This document shows, piece after piece, positions 59,418 to 64,000 of a stretch of DNA of 64,000 nucleotides. Within the stretch, counting starts at the first letter, position 1. The number at the start of each line of letters is the position of its first letter. The notes beneath the pieces are model-generated. The model was not told the DNA's origin and did not search any database. It worked only from the letters and a program-made list of their open reading frames with translations. Source of the DNA: Youngiibacter multivorans (GTDB lineage Bacteria > Bacillota > Clostridia > Clostridiales > Clostridiaceae); NCBI RefSeq assembly GCF_017873395.1, contig NZ_JAGGKC010000009.1:1-64000 (forward strand). Reading direction: 5' to 3'. A program made the position numbers and the translations under genes.

Positions 59418-60317
59418 ATGGTAAGGGTAATTGTACCTGCGACGACTGCAAACTTAGGACCGGGTTTCGACACAATGGGACTTGCGCTTGACATGTATAC
59501 GGAAGTCATCATGGAAACAGGCGGGGAAGGGATAAGGATAACATCAGAGGGTGAAGGCAGCGAGGAGCTATCCTGTTCTGAAGACAATCTCATCTACAAG
59601 TGTGCGAAAAAGCTTTTTGATTCTGTGGAATACGAGCCAAAAGGGCTGTCAGTCAGGATAATCAATGGGATACCCCTATCAAGGGGACTTGGCAGCAGCG
59701 CATCAGCTATAATAGCCGGGCTATTGGCTGCGAGGGAGATATCTGCTGCAAACATATCGGACTACGAGCTTCTGAAAATGGCTACTGAAGTCGAAGGACA
59801 TCCTGACAATGTAGCTCCTGCCTTGTTTGGAGGATTCGTCCTCAGCAGGATGGAGGGCAAGGAGATCATCTACAGGAAGATCGATGTTGACGACAAGCTT
59901 CTTGCGGTGGTTGCAATCCCTGAATTCGAACTGCCTACGGAAAAATCCAGGGCGATACTACCAAGGGCAGTAAGCAGAGAGGATGCCATCTTCAACATTG
60001 GAAATGCGTCACTCCTTGTATACTCGCTCCTTATGAAGGACTACAGCCTTCTCAGAAAGGCCATGAACGACAGGCTTCACGAGCCTTACAGGATTCCGCT
60101 GGTTCCCGGTCTCGAGGAGGTCAAGAGAAGAGCTCTCGGAGCAGGTGCTTTCTCAGCTGCCCTCAGTGGAGCAGGCCCCACGGTAATAGCATTTGCTGAC
60201 GAGCATAACTCGGAATCTGTAAGGTCAGCAATGGAGGAAGGCTTCAGAAGCGCTGGGATTGAGTCGGACGTAAGGATCCTGAGCCTTAATAACAAGGGTG
60301 CAATAGTATACAGATAA
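59418..60317 (+). CDS. thrB: Homoserine kinase
   Basis: This GHMP kinase of 299 residues phosphorylates homoserine on the way to threonine. The start at 59418 gives MVRVIVPATTANLGPGFDTM, the family hallmark, with GGAGGTAGG just before it; longer in-frame starts lack a ribosome site. The ATP loop is IPLSRGLGSSASAIIAGLLA near residues 83-102 and the C-terminal ALSGAGPTVIAF completes the site. It lies 82 bases after hom and ends at a very strong terminator. Confidence 0.96.
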   Translation: MVRVIVPATTANLGPGFDTMGLALDMYTEVIMETGGEGIRITSEGEGSEELSCSEDNLIYKCAKKLFDSVEYEPKGLSVRIINGIPLSRGLGSSASAIIAGLLAAREISAANISDYELLKMATEVEGHPDNVAPALFGGFVLSRMEGKEIIYRKIDVDDKLLAVVAIPEFELPTEKSRAILPRAVSREDAIFNIGNASLLVYSLLMKDYSLLRKAMNDRLHEPYRIPLVPGLEEVKRRALGAGAFSAALSGAGPTVIAFADEHNSESVRSAMEEGFRSAGIESDVRILSLNNKGAIVYR

Positions 60318-60364
60318 AAATACCGGTGCCAGGCAATCTTCAGACTGCCTGGCACCGGTATTTT
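60317..60364. terminator. Very strong bidirectional terminator
   Basis: AAAATACCGGTGCCAGGCA pairs perfectly with TGCCTGGCACCGGTATTTT (19 bp) around a 10-base loop. It serves thrB and the convergent secreted protein gene. Confidence 0.9.
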
Positions 60365-60365
60365 A

Positions 60366-61016
60366 CTATAGGCTTGTAATGATTGTCATTGCTGATGGAA
60401 GCAGGATTCCAAATGAATTGATGAAATTAATCACGGCTGTCCTGTACTCTTCCACTGCTGTGTTCATGACACCTTTGAAGGTTCCGTCTTCAGTTATTTC
60501 TTTAGTAATGGCTGCAATCACATTGCCATCATCGGTAAGTCTCTTGAAACCTGACTTTCTTAATGCCATGTTGGCAACAGCTGGAGCATCCTTGACCTCA
60601 GCATCCTCTTCCTCGATTGCTTCAGGGGCTTCCTCAGCCTCTTCGGTATCTTCGGTCTTTACTGCTTCAGGGTGTGCAAGGACATATGCGTCTACGAAAG
60701 CTACGACTGCAGCCTTGTATGCCTCAACGTCTGTCTTTTCAAACCCGTTGAATGATGAATCAGTACCCATTGCTTCTGATACGGCAGCGATTACGTTACC
60801 AGCATCCCTCAGCTTTTCGATTCCTTCTTCCTTGATGTACTCATTTGCTATAGCAGGTGCTGCCTTTGGAGGAGTCTTTTTCTCTTCCAGCTTCATTACC
60901 TTTGCAGGCCTGTCAGTGTTCTTGACTGTTTTTGCGTACGCCTCGGTTGTGTTAAGTGACATTGTTGCTCCAAAGGCAAGGAGCGACAGGAGCACTGCTC
61001 CGACTATCTTCTTCAT
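60366..61016 (-). CDS. Secreted protein with a duplicated 60-residue domain
   Basis: This 216-residue protein begins with a signal peptide MKKIVGAVLLSLLAFGATMS and a likely cleavage after AYA (residue 28). Two copies of one module follow, residues 53-112 and 144-203. They share PAxAN near the start, GNVIAA (residues 73-78 and 164-169), a T/GTDxxF-type turn and an AYxxAVxxFV/I helix at the end. A Glu-rich acidic linker joins them. I do not recognise the module. It is a single gene; the role outside the membrane is unknown. Confidence 0.75.
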   Translation of the reverse strand: MKKIVGAVLLSLLAFGATMSLNTTEAYAKTVKNTDRPAKVMKLEEKKTPPKAAPAIANEYIKEEGIEKLRDAGNVIAAVSEAMGTDSSFNGFEKTDVEAYKAAVVAFVDAYVLAHPEAVKTEDTEEAEEAPEAIEEEDAEVKDAPAVANMALRKSGFKRLTDDGNVIAAITKEITEDGTFKGVMNTAVEEYRTAVINFINSFGILLPSAMTIITSL

Positions 61017-61269
61017 GTGATCAACTCTCTTTCGTTTGATTTAGTAAGTTAATAATAAACCCAATGTGTGAAATTCATGTGAAGAAAGGCTTGATAATGA
61101 ACGGGTTTGGCAAGGTTTCGCTCATCAAACTTCGACATGTGGCCGCAATTATGCGATATTCTTCGACAATCATGGTCTGAATTGAATTGCCTTAAGGCCA
61201 GGCTAAACAGATGGAAAATATAGTATAATAGAGGATGAGCAACAATAGGCATGAATGGAAGGTGAATCC

Positions 61270-62913
61270 ATGGCATACACGGCGCTGTACAGGGAATGGA
61301 GACCAAAGGTCTTCAGTGATGTTATCGGACAGGAACATATAACTACTACACTTATCAATGAGATTAAAGCGGGCAGGATAGGTCATGCATACCTCTTCAG
61401 TGGAACCAGGGGAACAGGAAAGACCACCTGCGCCAAGATAATGGCCAAGGCACTCAACTGCATTGACCTGAAGGATGGAGAGCCCTGCAATGTATGTCAC
61501 ATGTGCAGGAAGATTGACTCGGGTCTGTCCCTGGATGTCATAGAGCAGGATGCTGCTACAAACAACAAGGTCGACGACATAAGGGAGCTTGTGGATGAGG
61601 TCCAGTATCCGCCGCATGAGGGAAAATACAAGGTCTATATCCTCGATGAGGTCCATATGCTGTCTACAGGAGCTGTAAATGCATTCCTCAAGACGCTTGA
61701 GGAGCCGCCGTCGCATGTGGTATTCATCCTGGCTACCACGGACCCTCAGAAGCTTCCCGTCACCATACTCTCAAGATGCCAGAGGTTTGACTTCAAGCGT
61801 ATAAGGTATGAGGAAATCGGAAAAAGGCTAAGGCTCATTGCGGACAAAAAAGGTATATATGCAGAAGACAAGAGTCTCGAGCTGATTGCCCGAGTATCTG
61901 ATGGAGCAATGAGAGATGCCCTGAGCATGATGGACCAGGCGATAAGCATGGGAGAAGGAAAGCTGGACTATGAAGAGGTACTGGACATGCTGGGTCTTTC
62001 GGGAACTGAGAACCTGTTCAGGATTTCAGAAGCAATTCTTAAGAAGGATGTCAGGAGTGCCATACAGATACTCGATGAAGTGGTTGACGGAGGAAAGGAC
62101 CCTTATGGCTTTACAAAGGACCTGGTTCTTCATTTCAGGAACATACTAGTTGGAAAGATAATGCCTGATCCGGAGCAGGTAATCGACATGACAAGAGAAG
62201 ATATCGAACTTTTGAAGATTCAGGGAGACCTTGCCGGAAATGAAATGATTACCAAGGCCATAAGGCTTCTCCAGGAAGCGGAGGAGCAGGCGAAGTTCAG
62301 CAAGCAGTCGAGGATCTATCTTGAGCTCGCCATAATAAACCTGACCAAGACTGAGCTTGATTCATCAAGGGAATCAATGCTCAGCAGAATATCCATGCTT
62401 GAAGACTATATCAGGAATGGCAATCTGCAGCCTGCGTCAAAAACCGAAGTGAAGCCGGATCCAAAGCCATCGGCTATAAAAAGCCAGTCGCTGACAGGGC
62501 CGGAAGACCTGAAGGTGATGAAGGAAGCAGTCAGAATAAATGAAGACATCTTCAATGATGACTGCAAGGTAACTCTGGATATGGTGAAGAGAAGCTGGAA
62601 GGAAATCATGGAGGCTCTGAAGGCGAGAAGGCAAATGATTATTCAGGCTTCAGTAATCGTAGGGAATCCCATGAAATGCGACAGGGGTGTCATAGAGGTC
62701 AGGTTTGCGAAGGAATACTCGTTTAACAAGAAGAGGCTTGAAAAGAAGGAATACAGGGATGTCCTTGAGGATACGGCAGCAGCTGTACTTGGTGAAAAGG
62801 TGAAGTTCAAGTTCTCTGTTGAAGGTGACAAGGAACGGGAGCCTGAAGCAGTCGCGAAGGGCACGCTTGCCGAATCACTTCAGGGTACTGGTGTCGAGAT
62901 TGTAGATGAATAG
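61270..62913 (+). CDS. dnaX: DNA polymerase III subunit gamma/tau
   Basis: DnaX is the clamp-loader ATPase of the replisome. The 547-residue protein begins MAYTALYREWRPKVFSDVIG, has Walker A GTRGTGKTT near residues 44-52 and the zinc cysteines CNVCHMCRK near residues 74-82. The DEVHMLSTGAVNAFLKTLEE segment holds the DExH and sensor residues. The C-terminal third is the tau part that binds polymerase and DnaB. GGAAGGTG lies before the ATG at 61270. It starts the widely conserved dnaX-ybaB-recR operon. Confidence 0.97.
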   Translation: MAYTALYREWRPKVFSDVIGQEHITTTLINEIKAGRIGHAYLFSGTRGTGKTTCAKIMAKALNCIDLKDGEPCNVCHMCRKIDSGLSLDVIEQDAATNNKVDDIRELVDEVQYPPHEGKYKVYILDEVHMLSTGAVNAFLKTLEEPPSHVVFILATTDPQKLPVTILSRCQRFDFKRIRYEEIGKRLRLIADKKGIYAEDKSLELIARVSDGAMRDALSMMDQAISMGEGKLDYEEVLDMLGLSGTENLFRISEAILKKDVRSAIQILDEVVDGGKDPYGFTKDLVLHFRNILVGKIMPDPEQVIDMTREDIELLKIQGDLAGNEMITKAIRLLQEAEEQAKFSKQSRIYLELAIINLTKTELDSSRESMLSRISMLEDYIRNGNLQPASKTEVKPDPKPSAIKSQSLTGPEDLKVMKEAVRINEDIFNDDCKVTLDMVKRSWKEIMEALKARRQMIIQASVIVGNPMKCDRGVIEVRFAKEYSFNKKRLEKKEYRDVLEDTAAAVLGEKVKFKFSVEGDKEREPEAVAKGTLAESLQGTGVEIVDE

Positions 62914-62958
62914 AAGTCTATAGTATAATATATTGAAAGAAATTTTGGAGGTATTGAA

Positions 62959-63291
62959 ATGGCAAAGGGATTCCCAGGAATGGGTGGAGGAAATATGAAC
63001 GCGCTTCTCAAACAGGCGCAGAAAATGCAGAAGCAGATCGAGGATGCCCAGAAGGAGCTTGAAACTAAGGAGTATGAGTTCTCAATAGGCGGAGGGGCAT
63101 GTTCTGTCAAGGCGAACGGCAAGAAGGTAATAACTGAAATAAAGCTGCTGCCTGATGCGGTTGACCCTGAAGATGTCGAAACACTTGAAGACATGATACT
63201 GGCTGCTATTAACAATGTGCTTGAAATGGTCGATGATGAAAAAGAGAAGGTCATGGGCAAGCTAACCGGGGGAATGCCTGGAATGTTCTAG
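62959..63291 (+). CDS. ybaB: Nucleoid-associated protein YbaB/EbfC
   Basis: This small DNA-binding dimer of the YbaB/EbfC family has 110 residues. A Gly/Met-rich start (FPGMGGGNMNALLKQAQKMQ) leads into a helix with KQIEDAQKELETKEYEFS, the central NGKKVITEIKLLPDAVDPED and a C-terminal helix. It sits between dnaX and recR, the usual place. TTTTGGAGG precedes the ATG. It is thought to shape the nucleoid and regulate transcription broadly. Confidence 0.96.
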   Translation: MAKGFPGMGGGNMNALLKQAQKMQKQIEDAQKELETKEYEFSIGGGACSVKANGKKVITEIKLLPDAVDPEDVETLEDMILAAINNVLEMVDDEKEKVMGKLTGGMPGMF

Positions 63292-63304
63292 GCTGAGGTG
63301 ACTG

Positions 63305-63901
63305 ATGGATTTTTATCCCATAGCGATCGAGAAGCTTATCGAGGAATTCGCAAAGCTTCCCGGTATAGGCTACAAGACAGCGCAAAGGCTTACGCTGCAT
63401 GTTCTCAATCTTCCGCAGGAAGAAGTAAGGGAATTTGCTGAAGCGCTCGTCAAGGCAAGAGGAACAATCAAATACTGCTCGACGTGCGGGAACTTTACCG
63501 ACAAGGATCCGTGTGCGATTTGCAGCAATCCGAGCAGAGACCACGATACCATATGCGTCATCGAGCAGCCCAAGGATATCATGTCCCTTGAAAGAGTCAG
63601 GGAGTTCAATGGAGTCTACCATGTACTTCATGGTACCATATCACCTATGGCCGGCAGAGGGCCTGAGGATATCAGGATCAAGGAGCTCGTAAGACGAATG
63701 TCCGGTAACATCAAGGAAGTCATCGTGGCTACAAATCCTACCATAGAAGGTGAGGCTACTGCCATGTACATATCAAGGGTGCTGAAGCCTCTTGAAGTCA
63801 AGGTCACAAGAATAGCGTCAGGAATGCCTGTTGGCGGAGACCTCGAATATGCAGACGAAGTGACTTTATCCAAGGCTATGGAAGGAAGAAAAGAAATCTG
63901 A
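63305..63901 (+). CDS. recR: Recombination mediator RecR
   Basis: RecR helps RecF and RecO load RecA on gapped DNA. The 198-residue protein has a helix-hairpin-helix start (KLPGIGYKTAQRLTLHVLNL near residues 17-36), the zinc finger CSTCGNFTDKDPCAIC near residues 57-72 and a Toprim domain with ICVIEQPKDIMSLE and NPTIEGEATAMYIS. Full length. It lies 13 bases after ybaB with GAGGTGA upstream, and the operon ends at a 22-bp terminator. Confidence 0.97.
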   Translation: MDFYPIAIEKLIEEFAKLPGIGYKTAQRLTLHVLNLPQEEVREFAEALVKARGTIKYCSTCGNFTDKDPCAICSNPSRDHDTICVIEQPKDIMSLERVREFNGVYHVLHGTISPMAGRGPEDIRIKELVRRMSGNIKEVIVATNPTIEGEATAMYISRVLKPLEVKVTRIASGMPVGGDLEYADEVTLSKAMEGRKEI

Positions 63902-63937
63902 ATATAAACTCAGACGTCATCATGAATGACTAACGAG

Positions 63938-63987
63938 TATAAAATGAGAAGCGGTGGACATATGGGTCCACCGCTTCTCATTTTATA
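63938..63987. terminator. Terminator of the dnaX-ybaB-recR operon
   Basis: A perfect 22-bp inverted repeat (63938-63959 with 63966-63987), core GAGAAGCGGTGGAC / GTCCACCGCTTCTC, has a 6-base loop ATATGG and ends in T-rich sequence. It is bidirectional. Confidence 0.9.
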
Positions 63988-64000
63988 TTGAATAAAAATA

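Noticed and set aside
1..64000. Mobile elements, CRISPR arrays, toxin-antitoxin pairs or prophage genes.
   Set aside because: No transposase, integrase, direct-repeat array or phage gene was seen; gene content and base use are even across the window.

Overview
The window is a 64 kb stretch of a bacterial chromosome from a strictly anaerobic, amino-acid-fermenting member of the Firmicutes (class Clostridia). The evidence is a full ornithine-oxidation (Stickland-type) operon, a rubredoxin, a large Bacillus/Clostridium-type SRP RNA, strong GGAGG ribosome sites with many TTG/GTG starts, dense short operons and very heavy use of AGG arginine codons, with a matching tRNA-Arg(CCT) gene present. I cannot name the genus with confidence. 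I see no insertion sequence, prophage, plasmid gene, CRISPR array or rRNA.

Layout. 1-6.3 kb: the 3' end of a Cna-B repeat surface protein, a possible structured RNA, two DedA membrane proteins, a small iron-sulfur membrane pair, rubredoxin, tRNA-Arg, lgt and a VOC protein. 6.5-14.4 kb: ord-ortA-ortB-oraS-oraE-mutL-like-orr, which converts ornithine to acetyl-CoA, alanine and D-alanine-type products through D-ornithine and 2,4-diaminopentanoate. 14.5-17.9 kb: serC-serA-DUF1015. 18.2-22.8 kb: livJHMGF-type amino acid ABC importer. 22.9-28.4 kb, reverse strand: a ribbon-helix-helix regulator with clpB, then dapF-dapL for lysine/peptidoglycan synthesis. 28.4-29.2 kb: an 840-base region without protein genes that is full of stem-loops.

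30.1-34.0 kb: a GntR regulator followed by a three-gene flavoprotein operon of the anaerobic glycerol-3-phosphate dehydrogenase type (GlpA-like, GlpB-like, DUF1667). 34.1-38.8 kb: a CBS-PAS-AAA+ sigma-54 activator, then a textbook -24/-12 promoter driving an iron alcohol dehydrogenase and a CoA-acylating methylmalonate-semialdehyde-type dehydrogenase. 38.8-47.7 kb: molybdenum/tungsten cofactor block, with mogA divergent from a probable Moco/Tuco riboswitch and tupABC-moeA-moeA/PBP-moaA-moaC-MOSC-moeB-like. 47.7-64 kb: small proteins, a zinc metallopeptidase, pyruvate carboxylase, UbiD with a MerR regulator, tRNA-Ser(GGA) with the SRP RNA, a lysophospholipase-like hydrolase, hom-thrB, a secreted protein with a duplicated domain, and dnaX-ybaB-recR.

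Taken together, amino acids enter through the Liv importer, ornithine is oxidised to acetyl-CoA, pyruvate carboxylase supplies oxaloacetate for the aspartate family (hom, thrB, dapL, dapF), and tungstate uptake plus cofactor genes imply tungsten or molybdenum oxidoreductases elsewhere on the chromosome. The most attractive less-described units are the sigma-54 alcohol/aldehyde dehydrogenase module, the RHH-clpB operon with its dyad operator, and the stem-loop region upstream of dapF.
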